NCBI GenBank assembly: GCA_000721375.1
Contig: JOGW01000012.1
Span: 372,001 to 436,000 of the forward strand
DNA from: Streptomyces sp. NRRL B-3428
Lineage (GTDB): Bacteria; Actinomycetota; Actinomycetes; Streptomycetales; Streptomycetaceae
Reading direction: 5' to 3'
DNA: 64,000 nucleotides
Below, in pieces: positions 16,856-25,062 of the stretch (the stretch's first letter is position 1; each line of letters begins with the position of its first letter). A program made the translations under genes and the position numbers. The notes under the pieces were generated by a model. The model was not told the origin of the DNA and made no database searches. It was given only the letters and a program-made list of their open reading frames with translations.

Positions 16856-16880
16856 TCGTCCTCACGTTCCGTACACCTGT

Positions 16881-16915
16881 GGTGGCCCCGGTCCGCTCTT
16901 CGGACCGGGGCCACC
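16881..16915. terminator. Intrinsic hairpin terminator (bidirectional)
   Basis: A perfect 15-bp stem (16881-16895 with 16901-16915) carries a 5-nt loop, ctctt. It lies 26 bp after the cyclophilin stop and before the stop of the convergent phosphodiester glycosidase gene, so it can serve both. As is usual in Streptomyces, no U-tract follows. Confidence 0.88.
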
Positions 16916-16976
16916 GCCGTGTGCGGGACGGCGTAGGAGCTACCGGCGCAGGGGCTGCTCAGGGGCTACGAACGCG

Positions 16977-19900
16977 TCAGGAAGCGTCCGCCGCCGCCAG
17001 CCGCAGGTCCGCGGCGCTCGCGATCAGCACCTCGGCGCGCTGCGTCACGCCGTTCACGGTGACCGCGAGGGTCACACTCCCGGCGCGCAGCGCGGTCAGC
17101 TCGCCCGTTTCCGGGTCGTACGCGGCCACGTGCCGCGGCCGGGCGTCGTCCGGGTCGCCGATGTACAGGTTCGGCGATCCGGTCCAGTCGGCGCTCACGG
17201 GGAAGGCCACCGGGACCTGACGGGCGCCCTGCGTGACGGAGGCCTTCACTCCCCCGCTCTGTCCGGGCCGCAGGGTCGGCGGTGCGTCGAGCGTGAGCTG
17301 GTCGGTGTGGGCGCGGGTCTGCACCGAGATCCAGTCCGCGCCGCCCTCCCAGGGGCGCTGCCGTGCCGCGTACTGCTCGACGCCTGAGATCCGGTCGACG
17401 CCGACCAGGGACCAGCCGGTGAACCCGCCCTCGTCCGCCGCGCCCGCCGGGTTCTTCCCCGAGTTGCCGTTGATCAGATACGGCACGGAGTCCACATGCG
17501 CGGCGTGGAACACCCCGACGTGGCTGCCGATGAACGCGGCGCCCTTGCCCGACGTACGCCGGAAGTCCGCGAGCCAGGCTTCGAGCAGCGCGGCCTCCTT
17601 GCGGTCGCCGAGCTGGCTGCCCTTCGCCGCGGTCGGGTCACGTGGCGGTACGTGCTGGATCACCGCGACCGAGGACACCGCCGGGTCCTTCGCCGCCTGA
17701 TCCAGTGCGGTGCGCAGCTGCTTGATCTGCGCGAAGCCGCCGCCGCGCAGGGAGAGGCTCGATGTGTCGAGGGTGACGAAGCGCGTGCCCTCGTGGTCGA
17801 ACACCCGCTGGGCGGCGCCGAATTCGGCGGTGAAGTTGTCGATCTTCCCTCCCATCACCTCGTGGTTGCCGGGCACGTAGTACCAGGGCACGGAGTCGCC
17901 GAGTTCCTCGGTGAGGATCTTGCGGGCGAACGTGAGATCGGCCGGGGCGCCCTCGTCGACGAGGTCACCGTTGATGACGAGGAAGTCCGGCTGTGCGGCC
18001 TTGATCTCGCGCAGGGTGCGGCGGGCCTGGCGCACGATCGGGCTGTCCGGTTCGCGGGCGACGAACTGGGCGTCGGACATGACCGCGAACCGCCAGTCAC
18101 GGCCCTCGGTGTCGGCCGCCGAGTCGATCAAGTCGTCCTTGACCGTGGGCTGTTCGGGTACGTCGACGGTCGGCGGCACCTGCGCGGTGAGCTCGTCGAT
18201 GACGATGGCACCGGTGTACTGCTTCGTCGCGGTGGCCTCGGCAAGATAGAAGCGGAAGACGGACACGGGCATCGCGGTGCCCTGCGGCACGGTGAAGGTG
18301 ACCTGCTGCCAGCCGGTCCAGGTCACGTACGGGCCCCGCAGGACCAAGTCGCTGCCGGCACCGTCCTTGAGGTGCAGGCTGGGCCAGGCCCCCTTGCCGT
18401 CGCCCTTGATCCACAGCTTGAACGACTGCGGGCTGCCGGGGACTTGGATGCGCTGGGGCGGGTTCACATAGGCGGCGCGTGTGGCGGTGGAGAGGGTGAA
18501 GTCGTACGTGAGCGCGATGCCGGTACCGGTCCGCCCGTCGGGAGTCGGCTCGATCCTCCCGGCGGCGCGAGCCTGACTGAACGTCCAGCTCGCGGCGTCG
18601 TCGAAGGCGGCCACGGACTGCTCGTCGAGTCCTACGCTCACGACGAGCAAGGTCTCCTTGCCCTGCACGGTGGCCTTGATCTGCCCCGCGCCCTTGGGGC
18701 TCAGGGACTTGACCTGGAACGCGCCGCGTCCGTCGTCGCGTATCTCCAACTGCGCCTTGTCGTAGTCGAGGCGCACGTCGCGCGGCTCGATCGGCGCGCT
18801 TGTGCCGTGCGCGTCGTAGCCGACGAGCCCGAAGGTGCCGGTGGCCGAGGCGTCGGCGAGGCCGACGCGGCGGGTGGTGGGTTCGATCCGGGCGAGGTCG
18901 TCGACGACCGTCAACTCGGTCTCGCCGTGGGCGGATCCGCTGCTCGCACGGACGTCGGTGCTGCCGCTGCGACGGGCGGTGAACAGCCCGTCGCCCGTGA
19001 CCCGGCCGATGTCGCCGCGCTCGGCCCGCCACTGCGGCCGGCCTTCGACGGGCCCGTACGTCTCGTCGTAACCGCTCGCGGTGAGGGCCCGGGTCAGCCC
19101 GGGGAAGACCCGCTCGGGGTGGCCGCCCTTGACGGGGTCGGCGGTGGGGGCGGCGAGCGCGGGAGTGCGGGTCTCGACCCAGTAGCCCTTCAGACGGCCG
19201 CTGCCGTCCGCAGCGGTGAAGGCGAGTCCGTTCGGGACCGTTCGCTCGCTGCCGTCGGAGGGGCTGTTCTCCACTTGCAGCGCGTCACTGCCGGGTTCGC
19301 GGGCAAGGAGCGTCGAGGAGCCGCCGCCGTCGAGGTTGAGCGCGTTGTGCGCGCCCGCCTCGCGCATCATCACGCCCAGCTCGGTGAGTGTGACGCCGCC
19401 GCTGTCGGCCTGTCTGCCGTCGACGGTCAGGATGTGCATCTTGCGTCCGTCCACGGAGAAGCCGACCGCGGTACGCGGGGCGGCGGTGTTGTTCCCCTGG
19501 CCCTCGTGGTTCTGCGCGACACCGTCCACGACGAGCAACTCCCGTCCGCCGACGGCCGTTCGCGGCACCGGGCCGCTGTTCGTCCTCGGCCGGTACGCAA
19601 TCCCCACCGCGTCGCCCGCCTTCAGCCCCTTGAGCACGTCGGCACCGGCCTCGCGCCCGACGAGCACGGTGGCGCCGGCCGCGATCGCACCGCTGTCGGC
19701 CTTGTCGCTCACCGAGACGACCTTCCCGCCCTCGATCAGTGCCTCGGCCACCGGCTGGGCCTTGTCGACGGTCAGCGCGCGGTCCGCCGTGCCCCAGGCC
19801 TCGGTGTAGGCGCCGATCCCGCCGGCCGGCACATTCGCCGCGTTGTACGCCGCCAGCGCGTGCTCGCCGCCCGGGACACTCAACGTCCCCTCGAAATAGA

Positions 19901-20471
19901 CCTCGAGGACCCGCCCGGCGTCCTCGGGCCCGATCCCCACGGCCCTGTTGGTGCCCGGCGCGGGCGACTGCACGACCTGCCCGTCCTTGATCCCCGCGCC
20001 CTGTGGGGCGCCGGTCTCGTTGATGTCGAAGAAGTCCGCGTTGATGGCGGCGACCGTACGCCGCCCCTTGCCCGCATCATGCGCCGCGGCCAGCTCGGAC
20101 ACGGTCCGCCGCTCGGCCACCTTCCCGGAGTGCAGATAGTCGGCCCGTGCCCCCTTGCCGAGATCGACGCTCAGCGCGTCGACCCGCAGCCACTTGTCCG
20201 ACTCCAGACGGTCGTACGAGGTGAGCTCGACGCCCGGCGCGATGGGCCGCGCACCGCGCGCGGTCTCGATCCCGTCGCCGTCGACGACCGAGGTCGCCTC
20301 GCCGCCGGTGCCGCTCGCGGGCGGCGGGGCCATGGGCCTGCGTATCTCCCCGCTGCTCGCGGGCCGCGGATCGGCTCCTGAATCGGCGACGGCGGGGGTC
20401 AGCACCCCCGCCGTCATGGCGGTCACGGCCGCACCGAGCGCGACCCAGCGTCTGACGAGCCTCGAGCCCAC
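16977..20471 (-). CDS. Secreted phosphodiester glycosidase plus metallophosphoesterase
   Basis: This protein of about 1164 aa is exported by an N-terminal signal (RRWVALGAAVTAMTAGVL, cleavage near AVADS). Residues about 85-400 look like the NAGPA/phosphodiester glycosidase domain (INADFFDIN, GFSVDGRKMHILTVDG, ALNLDGGGSSTLL). A bacterial Ig-like and a carbohydrate-binding-like region follow (about 430-790). A calcineurin-like phosphoesterase has FAVMSDAQF, LVINGDLVDEG and YVPGNHEVMGG, followed by a C-terminal Ig-like region. It probably trims phosphodiester-linked sugars or wall polymers outside the cell. The first GTG (20477) overlaps its own GGAG, so the GTG at 20471, 5 bp after AGGAG, is preferred. 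Confidence 0.88.
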   Translation of the reverse strand: MGSRLVRRWVALGAAVTAMTAGVLTPAVADSGADPRPASSGEIRRPMAPPPASGTGGEATSVVDGDGIETARGARPIAPGVELTSYDRLESDKWLRVDALSVDLGKGARADYLHSGKVAERRTVSELAAAHDAGKGRRTVAAINADFFDINETGAPQGAGIKDGQVVQSPAPGTNRAVGIGPEDAGRVLEVYFEGTLSVPGGEHALAAYNAANVPAGGIGAYTEAWGTADRALTVDKAQPVAEALIEGGKVVSVSDKADSGAIAAGATVLVGREAGADVLKGLKAGDAVGIAYRPRTNSGPVPRTAVGGRELLVVDGVAQNHEGQGNNTAAPRTAVGFSVDGRKMHILTVDGRQADSGGVTLTELGVMMREAGAHNALNLDGGGSSTLLAREPGSDALQVENSPSDGSERTVPNGLAFTAADGSGRLKGYWVETRTPALAAPTADPVKGGHPERVFPGLTRALTASGYDETYGPVEGRPQWRAERGDIGRVTGDGLFTARRSGSTDVRASSGSAHGETELTVVDDLARIEPTTRRVGLADASATGTFGLVGYDAHGTSAPIEPRDVRLDYDKAQLEIRDDGRGAFQVKSLSPKGAGQIKATVQGKETLLVVSVGLDEQSVAAFDDAASWTFSQARAAGRIEPTPDGRTGTGIALTYDFTLSTATRAAYVNPPQRIQVPGSPQSFKLWIKGDGKGAWPSLHLKDGAGSDLVLRGPYVTWTGWQQVTFTVPQGTAMPVSVFRFYLAEATATKQYTGAIVIDELTAQVPPTVDVPEQPTVKDDLIDSAADTEGRDWRFAVMSDAQFVAREPDSPIVRQARRTLREIKAAQPDFLVINGDLVDEGAPADLTFARKILTEELGDSVPWYYVPGNHEVMGGKIDNFTAEFGAAQRVFDHEGTRFVTLDTSSLSLRGGGFAQIKQLRTALDQAAKDPAVSSVAVIQHVPPRDPTAAKGSQLGDRKEAALLEAWLADFRRTSGKGAAFIGSHVGVFHAAHVDSVPYLINGNSGKNPAGAADEGGFTGWSLVGVDRISGVEQYAARQRPWEGGADWISVQTRAHTDQLTLDAPPTLRPGQSGGVKASVTQGARQVPVAFPVSADWTGSPNLYIGDPDDARPRHVAAYDPETGELTALRAGSVTLAVTVNGVTQRAEVLIASAADLRLAAADAS

Positions 20472-20738
20472 AACCACTCCTGTATGACGGCGAGTTGCCC
20501 AGGGGGCAGATGTCGCGCGTCAGCATTGCTGTGCTCACATCAAGGCGCTAGGGGCTGGTGGGAACGGGACGGGAAACATGTGCGGGCGGCTTGATTACGC
20601 CGTGCAGAGGTGTGGACCACTGGTGGTCGGACGGCCGTTCTCAGAGCCCTTCGAACCAGTCCGGCGCATGGTCGCGCGCCAGCCGCTCCCACTCGCCCGG
20701 GCCGCCGGGCAGGGGCCAGGCCCAGGTGGGGCAGGTCC

Positions 20739-22781
20739 TCAGTCCCGGTCCGGCACCACGAACTCGCACCACACCGCCTTGCCGCTCCCCCGGGACTCCA
20801 CGCCCCAGAAGTCGGCGAGGCGGTCGACCAGGAGGAGGCCGCGGCCCGAGACACCCTCTTCACCGGCCTCGCGGCGGCGGGGCAGGGCGCTCGAGGTGTC
20901 CTCGACCTCGACGCGCAGGCGGCGGTCGGCGCCGGACAGGACGCGGAGCGTGATGATGGCCGCGCCTTCCGTGTGCATCAGGGCGTTGGTGACCAACTCG
21001 TCGGCGACCAGCTCGATTTCGTCCGCGCGATCGCGGGCGCCCCAGGCGCGTACGGCTGCGCGGACCATGTGGCGGGCCTCGCTCAGGGCGGCGGGATCGT
21101 TGGGGGCGACGTGCTGCTGGAGGCGGCCGCCGGACTTAGGGGCGTCCGAGGCCCGGCGGCGCAGCAGGAGCAGGGCCGCGTCGTCGTCGCCGCCGCGCCG
21201 GTCGGCGTCGGCGACGAGCCGGTCGGCCAGGGCGTCCAGATCGGCGGGGCCCGAGGCGACCTGGGCGGTGAGGGACTGGAAACCGTCGTCGAGGTCGTGG
21301 CCGGGCTGTTCGACCAGGCCGTCGGTGCACAACAACAGGGTCTGGCCCGGGTCGAGTTCGAGCGTGGTGACCGGGTATTCGAGGCGGTGGAACTCGGCGG
21401 AGAGACCGAGCGGCAGTCCACCGGCCACGGGTGCGCGGCGGCAGGTGCCGTCCTTGGCGCGCAGCAGCGGGTCGAGATGGCCCGCGCGGACCAGCTGGAC
21501 GACGCCCGTGCTGAGGTCCGCCTGGACGTACAGGCAGGTCGCGAAGCGGTCGGTGTCGAGTTCGTGGAGGAAGACGGAGGCGCGCGCCATGACCGTGGCG
21601 GGGGTGTGGCCCTCGGCGGCGTACGCGCGCAGCACGATTCTCAACTGGCCCATGACGGCCGCCGCGTGGGTGTCGTGGCCCTGTACGTCCCCGATGACCG
21701 CGCCGACCTTGCCGCCGGGCAGCGGGATCACGTCGTACCAGTCGCCGCCGATGTCACGGCCGAGCTTCGCCGAGCGGTAGCGCACGGCGATCTCCGCGCC
21801 GTCGACGGCGGGGATCGAGCGCGGCAGCATCGCCTGCTGCAGCCCTGCGGCGAGGTCCTTCTCCTGCTCGTAGAACATCGCGCGCTGCAGCGACTGCGCG
21901 ATGCTGCTGCCGAGCGCGACGAGGAGGTTGCGCTCGTCCGGGGTGAATCCGGTCTTGTCCGAGTAGAGCAGCCCGAGCGCGCCGATCGGACGGGCCTGCG
22001 CGATCAGCGGCAGATACGCGGCGGAGGTGATGTTGAGGTTGCTGATGTGCGGCCACAGGAGCGGGTACGAACTCGCGAACTCCTCGCGGCTCTCGATGAA
22101 GCGCGGCGCGAGCGTACGGATGACCTCGCCCATCGGATACGGCTCGTCGATCCGCGTGAAGCGCGTACCCGGGACGAAAGCGCCGGCGGGCCCCTCGGCG
22201 ACGAGATGGATACGGCCCGCCTCGATCAGACCCATCACCAAGCTCGCGGCGCCGAGATGGGCGAGGCCCTGGGTCTCGTCGAGGACGTCGATCACGTCCT
22301 GCACGGTGCGGGCGTGCGCGAGCGCCGCCGTGGTGCCCTCGACGATGCTCGTCTGGCGGCGGGTCTCGGCGTCGTGCTCCATACGGATGCGGGTTTCGAG
22401 CAGCTCCTGCGTCGCGTCCCGGACGATGCCGAAGATCCGGTGCGGGCGGCCGTTCTCGTCACGGTGGATGTAGCCCTGGGTGTGGGTCCAGCGCAGCTGG
22501 CCGTCCCTGCGCCGCACCCGGAAGTAGGCCCCGTACGTCCTGCTGCCGTTCTTGAGCGCCTCGGAGACGAGCGCGTCGAGGCGATGGCCCTCGTGCGGGG
22601 GGACACGGGGGCCGAGCGTTTCGGGCCGGCCGTCGTATTCGTCCGGGGTCACGTCGAAGACGTCATGGGCCGCGGGGTCCATGTACATCTCGCCGCTCAC
22701 GAGATCCCAGTCGAAACTGCCCGTGCGGTTCAGCGCGAGGATCGATTCGGGCGGCGCGGGCCAGGGGTCCGGGTCGGACAT
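20739..22781 (-). CDS. PAS-GAF-SpoIIE phosphatase-HATPase regulator (RsbU/RsbW-like fusion)
   Basis: This 680-aa cytoplasmic signalling protein has an N-terminal PAS/PAC region (about 10-130, with RWTHTQGYIHRDENGRPHR), a GAF region (about 150-310) and a PP2C/SpoIIE phosphatase (about 325-540, with DIGGDWYDVIPLPGG, GDVQGHD and LLLCTDGLVEQPG). The C-terminus is a GHKL ATPase (about 560-680, with DELVTNALMHTEG and GRGLLLVDRLAD). Such proteins control anti-anti-sigma factors in partner-switching, and Streptomyces has dozens. The ATG at 22781 begins the PAS region; the longer upstream frame runs into the next gene and is not used. Confidence 0.93.
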   Translation of the reverse strand: MSDPDPWPAPPESILALNRTGSFDWDLVSGEMYMDPAAHDVFDVTPDEYDGRPETLGPRVPPHEGHRLDALVSEALKNGSRTYGAYFRVRRRDGQLRWTHTQGYIHRDENGRPHRIFGIVRDATQELLETRIRMEHDAETRRQTSIVEGTTAALAHARTVQDVIDVLDETQGLAHLGAASLVMGLIEAGRIHLVAEGPAGAFVPGTRFTRIDEPYPMGEVIRTLAPRFIESREEFASSYPLLWPHISNLNITSAAYLPLIAQARPIGALGLLYSDKTGFTPDERNLLVALGSSIAQSLQRAMFYEQEKDLAAGLQQAMLPRSIPAVDGAEIAVRYRSAKLGRDIGGDWYDVIPLPGGKVGAVIGDVQGHDTHAAAVMGQLRIVLRAYAAEGHTPATVMARASVFLHELDTDRFATCLYVQADLSTGVVQLVRAGHLDPLLRAKDGTCRRAPVAGGLPLGLSAEFHRLEYPVTTLELDPGQTLLLCTDGLVEQPGHDLDDGFQSLTAQVASGPADLDALADRLVADADRRGGDDDAALLLLRRRASDAPKSGGRLQQHVAPNDPAALSEARHMVRAAVRAWGARDRADEIELVADELVTNALMHTEGAAIITLRVLSGADRRLRVEVEDTSSALPRRREAGEEGVSGRGLLLVDRLADFWGVESRGSGKAVWCEFVVPDRD

Positions 22782-22834
22782 GCGTCCACTTTGCCACGAT
22801 TTGCCCGACATCGGTGCGATAGGCGTCCCGGCCC

Positions 22835-23470
22835 TCAGCGCGTACGGCGCTCCGCGGCCCGCGTGGCCGAGTCCGCCAGCCGCGGCAGGTGCAGCTCGCG
22901 GTGGACGGCCGCCATCCGCAGGCCGAAGACGAGGGCGGCGGCGATGACGGTACCGAGGGTGTCCGAGGCGCCCGCCCAGTGCAGCAGGAGGTAGCAGAGC
23001 GCACCCGCGAAGGCGGCGGTCGCGTAGACATCCTCGCGCAGCAGGAGCGGCGGGAACTCGCCGCACAGGACATCGCGCACCACTTCACCGGTCACACCCG
23101 TGAGCACGGCCAGGATGATCACCGCGAACGGGGTGACCCCGGCGTCGATCGCGGCCCGCGCGCCGATCACGGTGACCACGGCCAGGCCGATGGCGTCCAC
23201 CGTCATCAGGGAGCGGTGCGGCAGCTCCCAGCGGCGCAGGTAGAGCATCGTGGCCACGGCGGCGCAGCTGATCACGGTGAGCAGCACCCAGTCGTGCGTC
23301 CAGTACAGCGGGTGCCGGTCGAGGATCAGATCGCGCAGGGTGCCGCCGGATATGGACGCGGCGAAGGCGAGCACGATCCCGCCGAACGGGTCCATGTTGG
23401 CGCGGTGGGCGGCGAGGACACCGCTGGCGGCGAAGGAGGCGACTCCCACGAGGTAGAGGACGTGCAGCAC
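22835..23470 (-). CDS. TRIC-family (formerly UPF0126) trimeric cation channel
   Basis: This 211-aa membrane protein has six to seven helices. The paired signature repeats are visible: ASGVLAAHRANMDPFGGIVLA with GGTLRDLIL in the first half, and VTPFAVIILAVLTGVTGEVVRDVL in the second. Bacterial TRIC proteins form homotrimeric K+-selective channels. The GTG start (VLHVLYLVGV) fits the family N-terminus; upstream ATG/GTG codons would add 37 polar residues. It is 53 bp upstream of the phosphatase gene on the same strand, with no obvious functional link. Confidence 0.9.
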   Translation of the reverse strand: MLHVLYLVGVASFAASGVLAAHRANMDPFGGIVLAFAASISGGTLRDLILDRHPLYWTHDWVLLTVISCAAVATMLYLRRWELPHRSLMTVDAIGLAVVTVIGARAAIDAGVTPFAVIILAVLTGVTGEVVRDVLCGEFPPLLLREDVYATAAFAGALCYLLLHWAGASDTLGTVIAAALVFGLRMAAVHRELHLPRLADSATRAAERRTR

Positions 23471-23611
23471 AGAGCTTCCCCCTGGAAACGGCGTACGGGC
23501 AGGAGTTTCGAGAACACCATGCGCGGCGCCGGACACGCTTCGTCCTTCCGGCCAGGGGGAACGGCCGGAAGGACGAATCAAGCGATACAGCGATACAGCG
23601 ATACGGCGAGG

Positions 23612-24931
23612 TCAGCCGCTGAACGACTCCGGCTCGGTCGGGTCCGGGATGAACGGGGTGTCGGGCCCCGGCTCCACATCGGGCCCGTCCGGCACCGACT
23701 CGGGCCCCGTCTCGTCCTGCGGAAGGTTCGGGATGTCGGTGCGGTCGGTGGGCGGCTGCTGGTCCGGGTCCTGCCCACCGTCCGGCGTCGGTGTGTCCGG
23801 GACGGGCACCGGCAGCGGGATCGGGCAGCCGGCCGGGAGGGTGGGCGTCGGCGCACCCGGGGCGGTCGGCGTCGGCATGACCGTCGGGCAGTCGGTGGTC
23901 CGGTCGTCGGGCGACGTCGTCTGGTCGTCCGGCGAGGTCGTCTGATCCTCGGGCGAGGTCGTCTGATCGTCCGGGGACGTCGTCTCGTCATCCGGGGACG
24001 CCGTCGGGTCGTCGGTGGACGGGTCGGTGGTCTGGTCATCCGGCGACGTCGTCTGGTCGTCCGGCGAGGTCGTCTGGTCGTCCGGGGACGTCGTCTCGTC
24101 GTCCGGCACGGTCGGATCGATCTGCGTCGGATCCGGCGTGGGCGTCGGCGGGGGCGGGACGATCCGGTCCTTGTCGCCGTCGTCGCCGATCGGCCGCTCG
24201 ATCCAGGTGTTGTTGGTGATGTTGATGATCGTGATGTTGTTGATCACGGTGGTGGACGGCTTGACCACGACGACATTCGCCGGGTGGTACCCGTTCCACG
24301 GCTGACCGTGGTGCGTGGCGCTGTTCTGCAGCTGGGCCGGCGGGTTCAGCGGATTGCCGCAGGCGCACCGCACGCGCGGCATGCCCCGGTTGTCGACGAG
24401 CACCGCGGTACCGGCCTGGAGCACGGACTGGAAGCTGGTGGCCCGGCCGCCGCTGTAGCCGTGGTTGGTGACCCGGGTGTCGGCCCGCAGCTGTACGGGG
24501 GTGAGACCGCGCAGCCAGCCCGCGATGTCGCCCTCCTGGATGCCCGCGGCCTGGGCGAAGGCGCGGGCCTTGGCCTGCTCGGTGGTGAGGAAGCGGACCT
24601 GCTGCTCGACGTCGCAGCTGCTCAGGGAGTGCGTACCGCCGTAGAGACCGGGGGTGGAACCCGAGATGCTGCGGATCCCCGCCTGACTGGGCGAGGCCGA
24701 CTGCGTCGGCGAGGGTTGCGGCGTACGGGTGACAGGGGGCGGGGTCTGGGTGACCTTCGCGGTGGAGTCGGTGAAGGGATCGGGGCCGGCCGCGGCGACG
24801 GGCTGCAGGAACAGCTCCTTGTCACTGCCCGTGTCGCCCGCATCGTTGTCGCCACCGCTTGAACAGCCTGCGACCAGCAGGGCTCCTGATATCGCGAGCG
24901 CTGTGACATAGCGCCTGGTCGGTGAGTGCAC
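23612..24931 (-). CDS. DUF6777-type lipoprotein with Thr-Thr-Ser-Pro-Asp-Asp-Gln repeats
   Basis: This predicted surface lipoprotein of 439 aa has a signal with lipobox LLVAGC. A folded domain (about 40-245) with SSCDVEQQVRFLTTEQAKA and PRVRCACGNPL resembles the Streptomyces DUF6777 family. After it comes an Asn/Ile-rich stretch (INNITIINITNNTW, about 243-256). About 190 residues of low-complexity Pro/Thr/Asp follow, with about eight TTSPDDQ heptads, ending in a Pro-rich acidic tail. The GTG start has GGGAG 6 bp upstream. The function is unknown; the tail looks like a cell-wall-spanning or extended stalk. It is divergent from the lipase-maturation-factor-like gene. Confidence 0.85.
   Translation of the reverse strand: MHSPTRRYVTALAISGALLVAGCSSGGDNDAGDTGSDKELFLQPVAAAGPDPFTDSTAKVTQTPPPVTRTPQPSPTQSASPSQAGIRSISGSTPGLYGGTHSLSSCDVEQQVRFLTTEQAKARAFAQAAGIQEGDIAGWLRGLTPVQLRADTRVTNHGYSGGRATSFQSVLQAGTAVLVDNRGMPRVRCACGNPLNPPAQLQNSATHHGQPWNGYHPANVVVVKPSTTVINNITIINITNNTWIERPIGDDGDKDRIVPPPPTPTPDPTQIDPTVPDDETTSPDDQTTSPDDQTTSPDDQTTDPSTDDPTASPDDETTSPDDQTTSPEDQTTSPDDQTTSPDDRTTDCPTVMPTPTAPGAPTPTLPAGCPIPLPVPVPDTPTPDGGQDPDQQPPTDRTDIPNLPQDETGPESVPDGPDVEPGPDTPFIPDPTEPESFSG
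23893..24105. repeat. 21-bp repeats encoding TTSPDDQ heptads
   Basis: About eight copies of a 21-bp unit, in two runs separated by a degenerate segment, encode TTSPDDQ and variants (TTSPEDQ, TASPDDE). Boundaries are approximate. The copies differ mostly by single synonymous changes. This indicates recent duplication and suggests length polymorphism. Confidence 0.85.
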
Positions 24932-25062
24932 GCCGGTCTCCCGCCTGTTTTCTGGCAGTACGTTCCTCATTGTGTGAATCGCGAAATGGGCCCCGCAACC
25001 GCGGGCGACAAGCCCCGACCGCGCGGGCGGCACCGATCCGGGGCCGCGACCACAATGGAGAC

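Noticed and set aside
17496..20381. A 961-codon plus-strand open frame opposite the phosphodiester glycosidase gene
   Set aside because: It is the antisense shadow of a GC-rich gene with clear signal peptide and domain motifs. The shadow has Arg/Gly/Ala-rich text, no domain and no ribosome-binding site.
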